From: Kiloniellaceae bacterium
GTDB lineage: Bacteria > Pseudomonadota > Alphaproteobacteria > Kiloniellales > J153
NCBI GenBank assembly: GCA_021776115.1
Contig: JAJFGN010000068.1
Span: 64,665-128,664 of the forward strand
DNA length: 64,000 nt
Direction of reading: 5' to 3'
In this document: in pieces, positions 18,479-27,574 of the stretch
Position numbering within the stretch: position 1 is the stretch's first letter
How the letters are laid out: the number at the start of each line of letters is the position of its first letter
Translations under genes and position numbers: made by a program
Notes under the pieces: generated by a model
The model's database searches: none
Seen by the model: the letters and a program-made list of their open reading frames with translations, nothing else
What the model was told of the DNA's origin: nothing

Positions 18479-19759
18479 ATGAGCGATTTTCAGACGACCA
18501 ATCCCGTGATCAAGTGGATCGAATACCGGCTCCCGGTTTTCTCTTTCCTCGACCATGCGGTCGGAACCAAGTACCCGACCGCGAAGAATCTCAGCTACTG
18601 GTGGAATTTCGGGTCTTTGGCGGGCCTGGCGCTGGTGATTATGATCGTGACCGGCATCTTCCTGGCCATGCAGTACACCGCGCATGTCGACTACGCCTTC
18701 GATTCGGTCGAGCGGATTATGCGCGACGTGAATTACGGCTGGATGCTCCGCTATATCCATATGAACGGAGGCTCGTTCTTCTTCATCGTCGTCTACATCC
18801 ATATTTTCCGGGGCCTCTATTACGGCTCCTATAAGGCGCCGCGCGAGCTGTTGTGGATGATCGGCGTGGTCATCTTGCTGGTTATGATGGCGACGGCCTT
18901 CATGGGCTATGTATTACCCTGGGGCCAAATGAGTTTTTGGGGCGCCAAGGTCATCACGAACCTTTTCTCGGCTATTCCCCTGATCGGCGAGGACATCGTG
19001 ATCTGGCTGTGGGGCGGCTTCTCGGTCGACAACCCGACACTCAACCGCTTCTTCTCCCTGCACTACCTCTTGCCGTTCGTCTTGGTCGGGATGGTCGTAA
19101 TCCACATCTGGGCGCTGCACCAATTCGGCTCGAATAATCCGCTCGGCATCGAAACCAAAGGACCGCAAGACAGCATTCCGTTCCATCCCTATTATACGGT
19201 GAAGGATCTTTTCGGTATGGGCGTGTTCATGATCGCTTTCACGGCGGTCGTGTTCTTCATGCCGAATGCCATGGGCGAGGCGATCAATTACCAGGAGGCC
19301 GACCCTCTCGTGACCCCGGCCCACATCGTGCCGGAATGGTACTTCCTGCCGTACTACGCGATCCTGCGCTCGGTCACCTTCGACATCTGGTTCCTTTCGG
19401 CGAAGTTGATCGGCGTTATTTTGATGTTCGCTTCGATTCTGATTTTGCTGGTCCTGCCGTGGCTCGATCGCTCACCGGTGCGCAGCTCGAAGTTCCGGCC
19501 CGTACATAAGCAACTGTTCTGGATCTTTGTCGCCGACTGCATACTCTTGGGGTGGGTTGGCGCGAACCCGGCGGAGCCGCCCTATCTCTATATCGGTCAG
19601 GCGGGCACAGCGTATTACTTCGCGCACTTCTTGATAATTTTGCCGCTGCTCTCGGTGCTGGAACGGCCGCGGCCGCTGCCGAATTCGATCAGTGAACCGG
19701 TGCTCAAGGGCGGTGGAACCGCCATGGGCGCGACGGCCAAGCCGATGGAGAAGGCATAA
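18479..19759 (+). CDS. petB: Cytochrome b of the bc1 complex
   Basis: A 426-residue full-length cytochrome b, including the C-terminal helices and not split as in b6f. Haem-binding and quinone-site motifs are present: [40 protein letters not shown] with His ligands, [20 protein letters not shown] and the Qo-site PEWYFLPYY. The start is [15 protein letters not shown], just after the petA stop. The stop overlaps the cytochrome c1 ATG by one base (TAATG). Confidence 0.97.
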   Translation: MSDFQTTNPVIKWIEYRLPVFSFLDHAVGTKYPTAKNLSYWWNFGSLAGLALVIMIVTGIFLAMQYTAHVDYAFDSVERIMRDVNYGWMLRYIHMNGGSFFFIVVYIHIFRGLYYGSYKAPRELLWMIGVVILLVMMATAFMGYVLPWGQMSFWGAKVITNLFSAIPLIGEDIVIWLWGGFSVDNPTLNRFFSLHYLLPFVLVGMVVIHIWALHQFGSNNPLGIETKGPQDSIPFHPYYTVKDLFGMGVFMIAFTAVVFFMPNAMGEAINYQEADPLVTPAHIVPEWYFLPYYAILRSVTFDIWFLSAKLIGVILMFASILILLVLPWLDRSPVRSSKFRPVHKQLFWIFVADCILLGWVGANPAEPPYLYIGQAGTAYYFAHFLIILPLLSVLERPRPLPNSISEPVLKGGGTAMGATAKPMEKA

Positions 19760-20520
19760 TGAAGCGGGTCGTTGCCGGTGTTCTAAGCGCCGCTATCCTT
19801 GCTTTCGGCACGCAAACGATGGCTGCTGAAGATAAGGCCCTGCCGGACTTTAAATGGTCCTTCGATGGGATCTTCGGCCAATTCGATCGGCCCGCTTTGC
19901 AGCGTGGGTTTCAGGTCTATCGGGAAGTCTGCTCGGCATGTCACTCCCTGCGCCTCATTGCGTTCCGCGATCTGGCCGATCTGGGCTACGATGTGGAGCA
20001 GATCAAGGCTTTTGCCGCCGAAGCGACGGTTGTCGACGGGCCGGACGACGAAGGCGAGATGTTCGAGCGCGAGGGCAGACCCTCGGACCGTATTCCCTCG
20101 CCATTTCCCAATGCCAAGGCGGCGGCGGCGGCCAATGGCGGCTCGACGCCCCCGGACTTGTCCCTCATGGCCAAGGCGCGCCCGCATGGGCCCAGTTATA
20201 TCCGCGCCCTGTTGTCGGACGGTTACGAGGACGCCCCAGCCGGTTTCGAAATCCTGGAAGGGCAGAGCTACAATGCCTACTTCCCGGGTAATCGGATTGC
20301 CATGGCGCCGCCGCTCGGCGATGACGCGGTGGAGTATCAGGACGGCACGGAGGCGAGTGTCGATCGAATGGCGGCGGACGTCGCCCATTTCCTGATGTGG
20401 ACCGCCGAGCCGAAGTTGGAGCAGCGCAAGCAGACGGGCATCAAGGTGGTCCTGTTCCTGCTCGTCCTCACCGGCATTCTCTATGCTATCAAACGCAAGG
20501 TCTGGGCCGACCTTCACTAG
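19759..20520 (+). CDS. petC: Cytochrome c1 of the bc1 complex
   Basis: A 253-residue cytochrome c1. The N-terminus is a cleavable signal peptide ([24 protein letters not shown]). The haem attachment site is Cys58-Ser-Ala-Cys61-His62, the distal Met is in the NRIAMAPPL segment, and the C-terminal membrane anchor is LFLLVLTGILYAIKRKVW. It completes the three-subunit petABC operon. No extra c-type fusion domain is present, unlike fbcH of Bradyrhizobium, so b and c1 are separate genes. Confidence 0.97.
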   Translation: MKRVVAGVLSAAILAFGTQTMAAEDKALPDFKWSFDGIFGQFDRPALQRGFQVYREVCSACHSLRLIAFRDLADLGYDVEQIKAFAAEATVVDGPDDEGEMFEREGRPSDRIPSPFPNAKAAAAANGGSTPPDLSLMAKARPHGPSYIRALLSDGYEDAPAGFEILEGQSYNAYFPGNRIAMAPPLGDDAVEYQDGTEASVDRMAADVAHFLMWTAEPKLEQRKQTGIKVVLFLLVLTGILYAIKRKVWADLH

Positions 20521-20535
20521 GTGGGCCGGGCTCCG

Positions 20536-21432
20536 ATGTCTGCCATGAGCGAACCCGGAACCCCGCCTGTCCTGGGGGTCCTGGGCGGCAGCGGTATCTA
20601 CGATATCCCAGGCCTGGAGAAGACCGTCTGGCGCCGCGTCGATTCGCCTTTCGGGACGCCATCCGACGAATTGTTGTTCGGCGAGCTCGATGGGCAAGCC
20701 ATCGTGTTCCTGCCGCGTCACGGGCGGGGCCATAAGGTGCCGCCGTCGGAACTGAACTTCCGCGCCAACATCGACGCCTTGAAGCGCGCCGGGGTAAGCG
20801 AAATCGTTTCCATGAGCGCGGTCGGTTCGCTGCGCGAGGACTTGCCGCCCGGCACCTTCGTCATCGTCGATCAGTTCATCGACCGCACCTTCGCACGTAA
20901 CAAGAGCTTCTTCGAATCCGGCCTGGTGGCTCACGTCTCCATGGCTCATCCGGTCTGCGCCCGCTTGGGGGATGCGCTCGAGGCGGCGGCGGCCGAGCTT
21001 GCGTTGCCGATGCGGCGCGGCGGAACCTACATGGTCATGGAAGGGCCGCAGTTTTCGACCAAGGCAGAGTCGGAGCTTTACCGCTCCTGGGGCTGCAAGG
21101 TTATCGGCATGACCAACATGCCGGAGGCCAAACTCGCCCGTGAGGCCGAGATCTGCTACGCAACCGTCGCCATGGTAACCGACTACGACTGCTGGCACGA
21201 GGACCACGACCACGTCACCGTCGGCCAGGTCGTCAAGGTCTTGCTCGCCAATGCCGACAAGGCGCGCGCCTTGATCAAGCGGGTCGCACCCAAGCTGCGG
21301 GGGCGGGCCGAAGCTTGCGCCGAGGGCTGCCACCACGCCCTCGACAACGCCCTTATCACCGCGCCCGAGGCGCGCGATCCTGCGGTTGCCGCCCGCTTGG
21401 ACGCGGTCGCCGGGCGCCTGCTTGGCGCTTAA
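20536..21432 (+). CDS. mtnP: S-methyl-5'-thioadenosine phosphorylase
   Basis: A PNP-family phosphorylase of about 298 residues that splits methylthioadenosine into adenine and methylthioribose-1-phosphate. Signatures are [56 protein letters not shown] and [11 protein letters not shown]. Three nearby starts are possible (GTG directly after petC, then two ATGs); I use the first ATG. It lies downstream of the bc1 genes with almost no gap, so read-through is possible. The product feeds MtnA, encoded next. Confidence 0.93.
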   Translation: MSAMSEPGTPPVLGVLGGSGIYDIPGLEKTVWRRVDSPFGTPSDELLFGELDGQAIVFLPRHGRGHKVPPSELNFRANIDALKRAGVSEIVSMSAVGSLREDLPPGTFVIVDQFIDRTFARNKSFFESGLVAHVSMAHPVCARLGDALEAAAAELALPMRRGGTYMVMEGPQFSTKAESELYRSWGCKVIGMTNMPEAKLAREAEICYATVAMVTDYDCWHEDHDHVTVGQVVKVLLANADKARALIKRVAPKLRGRAEACAEGCHHALDNALITAPEARDPAVAARLDAVAGRLLGA

Positions 21433-21446
21433 AGGCAGGCGCGGCT

Positions 21447-22556
21447 ATGAACGTCAACGGCAAGCCGACCCGCAGTATCGGGCTCGCGGCCGACGGTTGG
21501 GCGGCGGAGATCATCGATCAAACCCGCCTGCCGCATGATTTTGTATTACGGCGGCTGGAAAACCTTGAGCAGGCGGCCGAAGCGATTAGCGCTATGTGGG
21601 TGCGTGGCGCGCCCTTGATCGGCGCGACGGCGGCCTATGGTCTGGCTTTGGCCATGCGCTCCGACCCTTCCGACGCAAACCTGGATCGTGCCGGGCAAAC
21701 CCTCATGGCGACCCGGCCGACAGCGGTCAACCTGCGCTGGGCGATCGAGGACGTGACCGCACGCCTGCGGCCGCTTGAAGCCAAGGCCCGGGCCGAGGCG
21801 GCTTATGCGCGCGCGGCGGAAATCTGCGAAGAGGATGTCGCGATTAACCGGGCCATTGGGGAACACGGCCTCGGCCTGATTCGCGAGGCTTGGGAGGCCG
21901 GTGGAAAAAAGGACCGGGTCAACGTGTTGACTCATTGCAACGCCGGTTGGCTGGCGACTGTGGATTGGGGAACCGCGTTGGCGCCCATCTACCTGGCGCA
22001 CGATGCCGGTATCCCGGTTCATGTCTGGGCCGACGAGACCCGGCCTCGCAATCAAGGCGCAAGCCTGACAGCCTGGGAGTTGGGTCAGCACGGGGTGCCG
22101 CATACGGTCATCGTCGACAATGTCGGCGGCCACCTGATGCAGCATGGCATGGTCGACCTCTGCATCACCGGAACCGATCGCACGACCGCACGCGGCGACG
22201 TGTGCAATAAGATCGGCACCTACCTGAAAGCCCTAGCCGCGCAAGACAACGGCGTGCCGTTCTATGTCGGTCTGCCGGGCCCAACCATCGATTGGAGCAT
22301 CGACGACGGCCTGGCCGAGGTGCCGATAGAGCAGCGTGACGGGCGCGAGGTCTCTGAAGTGACCGGGCTTACCGCCGAGGGTAACCTCGCCACCGTGCGC
22401 GTGACACCCAAGGACACGCCGCTCGCCAACTACGCCTTCGATGTAACCCCGGCGAGGCTGGTCACAGGCCTAATTACCGAGCGCGGTGTTTGCCCCGCGT
22501 CCAAGGACGGCCTGCTCTCGCTCTATCCCGAGCGCCACAATCGCCCGGTGGGGTAG
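21447..22556 (+). CDS. mtnA: S-methyl-5-thioribose-1-phosphate isomerase
   Basis: A 369-residue isomerase of the eIF2B-like family that converts methylthioribose-1-phosphate to methylthioribulose-1-phosphate. Seen are [20 protein letters not shown], the catalytic-Cys segment [37 protein letters not shown] and [20 protein letters not shown]. It starts 14 bases after mtnP, so they are co-transcribed. The later methionine-salvage enzymes are not in the window; in Rhodospirillum this product can also enter other shunts. Confidence 0.94.
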   Translation: MNVNGKPTRSIGLAADGWAAEIIDQTRLPHDFVLRRLENLEQAAEAISAMWVRGAPLIGATAAYGLALAMRSDPSDANLDRAGQTLMATRPTAVNLRWAIEDVTARLRPLEAKARAEAAYARAAEICEEDVAINRAIGEHGLGLIREAWEAGGKKDRVNVLTHCNAGWLATVDWGTALAPIYLAHDAGIPVHVWADETRPRNQGASLTAWELGQHGVPHTVIVDNVGGHLMQHGMVDLCITGTDRTTARGDVCNKIGTYLKALAAQDNGVPFYVGLPGPTIDWSIDDGLAEVPIEQRDGREVSEVTGLTAEGNLATVRVTPKDTPLANYAFDVTPARLVTGLITERGVCPASKDGLLSLYPERHNRPVG

Positions 22557-22570
22557 AGCGGACAATAAGC

Positions 22571-22598
22571 AGCGCCGGGCCTTGTAAGACCCGGCGCT
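22571..22598. terminator. Strong hairpin between convergent mtnA and DUF2852 genes
   Basis: A perfect 9-bp stem (AGCGCCGGG / CCCGGCGCT) closes a 10-base loop that can itself pair partly (CTT/AAG). It lies 14 bases after mtnA and 22 bases after the convergent DUF2852 stop, so it could end transcripts from both sides. It lacks a T-run. Confidence 0.55.
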
Positions 22599-22620
22599 GG
22601 CGTTGAGAACTTCGCAAGAA

Positions 22621-23040
22621 TTAGGCTGGCGCCGGGCCGCCGCGCATATCCGGCGCGTCGGGGCCCTCGGGGCCGGGCTTGCGCGCGGCCATGAACTGGT
22701 CGAATTCCGCCTTGTCCTTGGCTTGGCGCAGGCGCTCGAGAAACTCGAAGAACTCCGCTTGCTCCTCCTCGAGACGCCGTAAGGTCTCATCGCGATACTC
22801 GTCGAAGGCACGATTGCCGCTTGAGGCTGTGGCCCCTTTTCCCTGCGATCGGGAGTTACCGTGCTTGTGCGCCGCGTGCCAGCGGCCTGGGCCGCTCTTA
22901 CCCCAACATCCCATGCGTCCACTCCATATCAAATAGGCCAGTATAGCCAAGCCGAAGGGCCAGAAGACGATGAAGGCCAGGACCATCACACCGATCCAAG
23001 CCGGCTTGCCGTAACTATCTATTTTCGCCGCGAGTTCCAT
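22621..23040 (-). CDS. DUF2852 domain-containing membrane protein
   Basis: A 139-residue protein of the DUF2852 family. One long hydrophobic stretch near the N-terminus (KPAWIGVMVLAFIVFWPFGLAILAYLIWSG, roughly residues 12-40) is followed by a charged helix, likely coiled coil (EYRDETLRRLEEEQAEFFEFLERLRQAKDKAEFDQFM). A Pro/Gly-rich tail closes it. Function is unknown. It follows a TetR regulator on the same strand, with a palindrome just before its start codon, so it is probably that regulator's target. Confidence 0.85.
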   Translation of the reverse strand: MELAAKIDSYGKPAWIGVMVLAFIVFWPFGLAILAYLIWSGRMGCWGKSGPGRWHAAHKHGNSRSQGKGATASSGNRAFDEYRDETLRRLEEEQAEFFEFLERLRQAKDKAEFDQFMAARKPGPEGPDAPDMRGGPAPA

Positions 23041-23049
23041 CGGATCCTC

Positions 23050-23068
23050 ATGTAAATGTATTTTACAT
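23050..23068. promoter_or_regulatory. 19-bp palindrome, candidate TetR operator upstream of DUF2852
   Basis: ATGTAAA-TGTAT-TTTACAT is a perfect 7+5+7 inverted repeat ending ten bases before the DUF2852 ATG. TetR proteins bind palindromes of about this size, and a TetR gene lies directly upstream. Occupancy here would block ribosome-site-proximal transcription. Confidence 0.5.
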
Positions 23069-23145
23069 TCACAAATTTGGCGATAGCTAGGGCGGGAGTC
23101 AAGAGCGGGAGGACAAAATTTACTACAAAAAAGCGGGCGGCGAGT

Positions 23146-23781
23146 TTAAAGCCCCTCCAGCCCCAGCCCGCGCAAGTAGAGCAGGAGCCCGGCTTCGAGC
23201 AAATCCTCCGGCGTCATGGGCAGTTTGCGCCTAGCCGAATCGCCGCGCGCGAAAAGCGAGGCTATACCGTGCGATAGGGCCCAGATATGCAGGCTCATCA
23301 TCAAGGTCGGCGGCCGGCTTTCCGCCGGTATCAGGGCGCACAGCGCCTCGCAAGCCTGGCGCAGGACCGAAAAGGCGCGGTCGGAAGCCTGCGATACCTC
23401 CCGGCTCGAATCGCGCGGTACCTGGGCCTCGAACATGGCGGCGTAATAGGCGGGTTCATTACGGGCGAAAGCAAGATAGGCGCGTCCCAGGTTTTCCAGG
23501 GCCCGATAAGGATGAGGCTTGCCGTTATCCCAAGCCTGCTCCAAGGCCTCCGCAAAACGCTCGAACCCGCGCAGGGCGACGTCGGCCATGAGGGCGTCGC
23601 GGTCGCGGAAATGGCGGTAGGGCGCGGCTGGACTGACCCCGGCGGCCCGCGCCGCCTCGGCGATGTTGAATCCGGCCGGTCCTTTCTCCGCGATCAAATC
23701 CAACGCCGCCGCAATCAGGGCTTCGCGCAGGTTGCCGTGATGATAGCCGCGCCCTTTACCGGCTTTCTTCGACCAACTCAT
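23146..23781 (-). CDS. TetR/AcrR family regulator with WHG-type C-terminal domain
   Basis: A 211-residue repressor. The N-terminal HTH is FNIAEAARAAGVSPAAPYRHFRDRDALMADV. The C-terminal half, with YYAAMFEAQVPRD and HIWALSHGIASLFARG, matches the WHG/TetR_C_33 ligand domain. It is upstream of DUF2852 on the same strand. The palindrome between them is the natural binding-site candidate. The ligand is unknown. Confidence 0.88.
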   Translation of the reverse strand: MSWSKKAGKGRGYHHGNLREALIAAALDLIAEKGPAGFNIAEAARAAGVSPAAPYRHFRDRDALMADVALRGFERFAEALEQAWDNGKPHPYRALENLGRAYLAFARNEPAYYAAMFEAQVPRDSSREVSQASDRAFSVLRQACEALCALIPAESRPPTLMMSLHIWALSHGIASLFARGDSARRKLPMTPEDLLEAGLLLYLRGLGLEGL

Positions 23782-23833
23782 GTAAGGGGCTTTAACATGA
23801 TTCGGCCGCCCAGCGCAGCCTTCTTGGGCCCGA

Positions 23834-25069
23834 TCATTCGATCGGCGCCAGCACCTGAATCGGCGCGCCGACGCCGCGCAACGCGAATTCGCCCAGGCTC
23901 TCCCAAACGGCCGGGACGTGGGCAGCGAAGGTGGCGCTGGCCAGGACCGGGCGGTCGAGCGACTTGGTCAATGCCTCCAGACGCGCGACCTCGTTGACGG
24001 TCGGGCCGATAACCGAGAACGAGACGCGCTCGGGTACGCCGATGTTGCCGAAGCGCACCTCGCCCAGATGCAGGGCCAGGCCGAAGGCGAGCGGCTCGCC
24101 CGCACGGTGCGCGTTGACGGTGGCTAGCCGCTCCCGTGCGTCCTGGCTGGCCATCAGGGCGCGTTCGCAGGCCCGCGCCGCATCGCCGTGCGCATCGCCG
24201 TGCGCATCGTCGAGCGGGAAGATCGCGAGCACGGCGTCGCCTATGAAGGCCAGGATCTCGCCGCCCTGGCTCAGAACCGCGCCGGCCGCGCACTCGAAAT
24301 AGTCGTTCAAGGCTTGAATGAAACTATCGCGCGACAGTGTGTCGGCCAGGGTGGTGGAGCCGCGCAGATCGCTGTACCAGATAGCCGCGCTTAGGGCCTC
24401 GCCGTCGCCGCGTTTGATCTGGCCGTCGAGCACGCGCTGGCCGGCCAGGGTGCCGAGATACGTCGTCACCACGTTGCGGGCGATCTGTTCCTTGACCTGC
24501 ATCTTGCAGGCGACACCCAGGCGCTGCTGGATGCGTAACAGGGACTTGACGTCCTGCTCGCTGAAACCCGAGGGCCGGTCGCTCGCCCAGGAGCCGACCA
24601 TGCCGTTGAGTTCTCCTCCGCCGAAGCTGATCAGATACGCCAGGTAATCCGACGCGCCGGCGTTGCGAAACTCCGACAAGATCGGAAAGTCCAGGTTCGC
24701 CTCGTCGCCCAGAAGACGACGGCGCAGGAAGGGGACCTGTGTACGGACCATATGGTACAGCGGGCTCTTTAGAAATTCCTCAGGGAACGGGCCGTCCCGG
24801 CGCGAGGGAAAGTTATCCGTTTCGATTTCCTCTCCGCGTCGCCAAGTCAGCGCCGTGCTGCCGTAGAGTGGGTGCAGGACGCTAAAGCTAATGTGCCCGC
24901 GCCACAACGGGAGCCCGGCACCCAGCAGTCGCTCGCAACAGCCCTCGAACAGCCGCGTCACCTCGGAATCGCCGAGCGCTTGGTCCATCAGCCAATTGGC
25001 GACCTCGTCGACCAGCGAGGTCGGCCGGGAGCCAGCGGCGCCCTCGGGTTCCGTGATCGGATGAGTCAT
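23834..25069 (-). CDS. Adenylate/guanylate cyclase (class III) domain protein
   Basis: A soluble 411-residue protein. Residues 1 to about 220 form a GAF-like sensory region (SFSVLHPLYGSTALTWRRG, NAGASDYLAYLISFGGGELNGMVGSW). The C-terminal cyclase homology domain holds both metal aspartates (AIWYSDLRGSTTLADTL and FIGDAVLAIF) and the base/transition-state helix VNEVARLEALTK. A tiny repeat (DAHGDAHGDA) follows the second metal site. The start is MTHPITEPEG; an open frame upstream overlaps the divergent VOC gene. It probably makes cAMP in response to a cytosolic signal. Confidence 0.85.
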   Translation of the reverse strand: MTHPITEPEGAAGSRPTSLVDEVANWLMDQALGDSEVTRLFEGCCERLLGAGLPLWRGHISFSVLHPLYGSTALTWRRGEEIETDNFPSRRDGPFPEEFLKSPLYHMVRTQVPFLRRRLLGDEANLDFPILSEFRNAGASDYLAYLISFGGGELNGMVGSWASDRPSGFSEQDVKSLLRIQQRLGVACKMQVKEQIARNVVTTYLGTLAGQRVLDGQIKRGDGEALSAAIWYSDLRGSTTLADTLSRDSFIQALNDYFECAAGAVLSQGGEILAFIGDAVLAIFPLDDAHGDAHGDAARACERALMASQDARERLATVNAHRAGEPLAFGLALHLGEVRFGNIGVPERVSFSVIGPTVNEVARLEALTKSLDRPVLASATFAAHVPAVWESLGEFALRGVGAPIQVLAPIE

Positions 25070-25175
25070 GGCTTCAGCATAGGTGCAAGCGCGCGGCACG
25101 TCGATCACCGGGCGCAAGATCGACGCGCCGCGCGAAACGGGTTCCCTTTGTGCTGCCACCGCGTACACTCGCGCC

Positions 25176-26027
25176 ATGAGCAACCCGATCCGCGGCATTG
25201 ACCACGTCTTGGTTGGCGTGCGCGACCTGGAGGCCGCGCGCCTGACCTTTGCCCACCTGGGCTTCACCCTTAGCCCACGGGGGCGGCACATCGGCTGGGG
25301 CACGGCCAACTATTGCGCCATGCTGAACAGCGGCTACATCGAGCTGCTGGGCATCGTCGATCCGGCGCAGTTCACCAACAACCTGGACTGTTTCCTGGAG
25401 GGCGGCGAAGGCTTGCTCGGCCTGGCCTTCGCCAGCGGCGACGCGGAGGCGGCGGCGCGAGATTTGCGCGCGCGCGATGTCGCGGTTGAGGGGCCAAAGG
25501 CACTCAGCCGTAAGCTGGAATTGCCGGACGGCGACGTGGAACCGGCTTTTCGCACTTTGCACATGGCATCCGAAGCGACCGCCGGTCTCTCGGCCTTCAT
25601 CGTCCAACACCTGACGCCCGAGCTCGTGTGGCAGAACGCCTGGCTGGAACATCCCAACGGAGCGCAGGGAATCGTCTCTGTAACCGGCGCGGTCACCGAT
25701 CCAGGGGCGGCGGCGCTCGCCTACGGCGCGCTCTTCGGACCGGACGCCGTTTCCGCCGGTCATGGCTCGGTCGAGATTCGAAGCGGCGCGGGCTTGCTGC
25801 GTTTGACCGCGCTCGAAGGCCTGCGCCAGCAATTTTCCGGGATCGCGAATTTACCGGCGCGTGCCGCGCCTTATCTGGCGGGCCTGCGTATCGGCGTTAG
25901 CGATCTCGCGCGCACTGCGGACTATCTGGGCGGGGCGGGCGTCTCTTACATGCGCGACGGCCATGGCTTGTTGCGCCTCGATCCCGATTTAGCCTGCGGC
26001 GTCGTCTTGGAGTTCGAGGCGGTCTAG
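25176..26027 (+). CDS. VOC family protein (glyoxalase-like domain)
   Basis: A 283-residue protein of the vicinal-oxygen-chelate superfamily, glyoxalase-like (PF13468) type. The N-terminal module reads GIDHVLVGVRDLEAARLTFAHLGFTLSPRGRHIGWGTANYCA, with a metal-type His at residue 9 and ELLGIV. A second, more divergent module occupies the C-terminal half. It diverges from the cyclase gene and is convergent, nine bases away, with a TetR gene. The substrate is not evident. Confidence 0.82.
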   Translation: MSNPIRGIDHVLVGVRDLEAARLTFAHLGFTLSPRGRHIGWGTANYCAMLNSGYIELLGIVDPAQFTNNLDCFLEGGEGLLGLAFASGDAEAAARDLRARDVAVEGPKALSRKLELPDGDVEPAFRTLHMASEATAGLSAFIVQHLTPELVWQNAWLEHPNGAQGIVSVTGAVTDPGAAALAYGALFGPDAVSAGHGSVEIRSGAGLLRLTALEGLRQQFSGIANLPARAAPYLAGLRIGVSDLARTADYLGGAGVSYMRDGHGLLRLDPDLACGVVLEFEAV

Positions 26028-26036
26028 AAATCTAAC

Positions 26037-26612
26037 CTAGGCGTCCGATCGGACAGCCTGGGCGACCAGAACCTCCGCAACCCGGGCAGCTTCTCGCGCC
26101 GCGCCGACGGGGCCATTGACCTGGGTCACGGCGAGCGCGCCTTCCAGCAACAGCATGATCTCCCGCGCCAACCTGGCGGGCCGCTTGGCGTTCGCGGCCT
26201 CGGCCAGCGCGCGCAGGTAGGCCATGATGTTGCGGTGGTGCTGGGCCGCGGCGGCATGGATCGGATCTTCTAAGTCGGGATATTCCGACGCCGCCTTGAT
26301 GAACATGCAGCCGTGAAAGTCCTTGCCCTGGAACCAATCCTCCAAGGCGTCGAACACCGCCAGTAGGCGCGTGGCCGGGGTTTTTGCCCGGCGCTCCACA
26401 TTCCGGCGGAATTGCCGCATCCAGAGCTCGTCGCGGCGCCGAAGCGCGGCCAGGATCAAATCGTTCTTCGACTTGAAGTGGTTGTAGAGGGTCATCTTGG
26501 CCACTCCGGCTTCGGCCAGAATCCGGTCGATCCCAGTGGCGTGGTAGCCCTCCCGGTTGAAGAGGGTGAGCGCCGTGTCGATCAAGTGGTCGCGCCGGCT
26601 TTGGGGCATCAT
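26037..26612 (-). CDS. TetR/AcrR family regulator (NemR-like)
   Basis: A 191-residue repressor. The HTH is GIDRILAEAGVAKMTLYNHFKSKNDLILAAL and the C-terminal domain contains EDWFQGKDFHGCMFIKAASEYPD, typical of a TetR group that senses electrophiles or related compounds; Cys near residue 101 sits in the HGCMF motif. It diverges from a DJ-1/PfpI gene, and two CTGTCTA-containing palindromes lie in the gap. Autoregulation plus control of the PfpI-PNPOx pair is likely. Confidence 0.88.
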   Translation of the reverse strand: MMPQSRRDHLIDTALTLFNREGYHATGIDRILAEAGVAKMTLYNHFKSKNDLILAALRRRDELWMRQFRRNVERRAKTPATRLLAVFDALEDWFQGKDFHGCMFIKAASEYPDLEDPIHAAAAQHHRNIMAYLRALAEAANAKRPARLAREIMLLLEGALAVTQVNGPVGAAREAARVAEVLVAQAVRSDA

Positions 26613-26630
26613 CCGGTTCCTCTATCGTCA

Positions 26631-26650
26631 TAGACGGACTAATCTGTCTA
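26631..26650. promoter_or_regulatory. Near-perfect palindrome upstream of the TetR gene
   Basis: TAGACGGA-CTAA-TCTGTCTA is an inverted repeat with one mismatch, 18 bases before the TetR start. It shares the CTGTCTA half-site with a second palindrome near the divergent gene. Confidence 0.5.
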
Positions 26651-26743
26651 ACGTAACGGGCCGCCGGAATCAAGGCTAGCCCTTCAAGCCGCGATCTTGA
26701 ATGACGCTAAAACGCCAAATAAATCAATTTTCACTTGAATAAA

Positions 26744-26760
26744 CCGACAGGTCTGTCTAT
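26744..26760. promoter_or_regulatory. Second CTGTC palindrome upstream of the DJ-1/PfpI gene
   Basis: GACAG-GT-CTGTC followed by TAT; the right arm CTGTCTA is identical to that of the site next to the TetR gene. The layout of TAGAC/GTCTA arms recalls NemR-type operators. It lies about 100 bases before the DJ-1/PfpI start, a plausible promoter position. Confidence 0.5.
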
Positions 26761-26857
26761 TTCAATCAAGCGAGAATCAACTCCGATTGGGTGGCGGGTT
26801 TTCCCCGGCTGCCCAGGACATGGATAAAAACAGGACATAGGTAAAGGAGAGAGTTTC

Positions 26858-27517
26858 ATGCCGGCCAAGCCTGGATTTCGCCTCGGAGTCTACGTTTTCA
26901 AGGACGCCGAAGTCGTCGACTACGCGGCGCCTTATGGGGTCTTCTCGGTCGCGCGCCGGCTGGACCCGAGTCTCGATGCTTTCCTGATTGCCGAGAGCTT
27001 GCGGCCCGTGCAGACCCAGGCCGGCTTCACTGTGCTGCCGAACTACGGCTTCGCCGACAAGCCGGCGATGGACGCCTTCCTTATTCCCGGCGGCTTCGGC
27101 ACGCGCCAGGAAACCTATAACGCGAACCTGCATCGCTTTATCCGTGCGCTGGAGCCGCAAACCCTGCTGACCAGCGTGTGCACGGGAAGCTGGATCTATG
27201 GCCAAATGGGTCTGCTTGATGGTTTGCCGGCAACCAACCGGAAGGAGCCGGATAGGCTTGAAGCCTCGAACATGGGCCAGGTGCCGATCGAGCGTTTGGC
27301 CGAGATCGCGCCCAAGGCCGAGATCTCTCGCGCCCGCGTCGTCGATGCCGGGCGTATCGTCACGGCGGGTGGGATCGCCAGCGGCATGGAGATGGGCTTC
27401 TATCTGCTGGAGCGCGCCGGTTACGATGACGCCTTCGTGCGCGACGTGGCGCGGGTCATGGAGTATGAAGCGGCCTACGATCTTTACCGCGAGGATCGCC
27501 TGGTGCGAGCCGGCTGA
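26858..27517 (+). CDS. DJ-1/PfpI family protein (GATase1-like)
   Basis: A 219-residue DJ-1/PfpI protein. The nucleophile elbow carries Cys108 (LLTSVCTGSWIYGQMGLLDG), and the N-terminal acidic partner region is VYVFKDAEVVDYAAPYGVFS. The GIASGMEMGFYLLER motif matches the isonitrile hydratase/AraC-N-like subgroup, but there is no C-terminal HTH. A good AAAGGAGAGA ribosome site precedes the ATG. It probably belongs to the regulon of the divergent TetR, together with the PNPOx-like gene 57 bases downstream. It could be a glyoxalase, an isonitrile hydratase or a stress protein. Confidence 0.85.
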   Translation: MPAKPGFRLGVYVFKDAEVVDYAAPYGVFSVARRLDPSLDAFLIAESLRPVQTQAGFTVLPNYGFADKPAMDAFLIPGGFGTRQETYNANLHRFIRALEPQTLLTSVCTGSWIYGQMGLLDGLPATNRKEPDRLEASNMGQVPIERLAEIAPKAEISRARVVDAGRIVTAGGIASGMEMGFYLLERAGYDDAFVRDVARVMEYEAAYDLYREDRLVRAG

Positions 27518-27574
27518 AACAGAAGCCGGCGCGACGCCCGCAGGGTTTGCCAAGAAGAAAGATGAGTTTGGATC

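Noticed and set aside
24185-24215. Short tandem repeat inside the cyclase gene
   Set aside because: It encodes a two-copy DAHG repeat between conserved motifs and does not break the frame; probably simple slippage.
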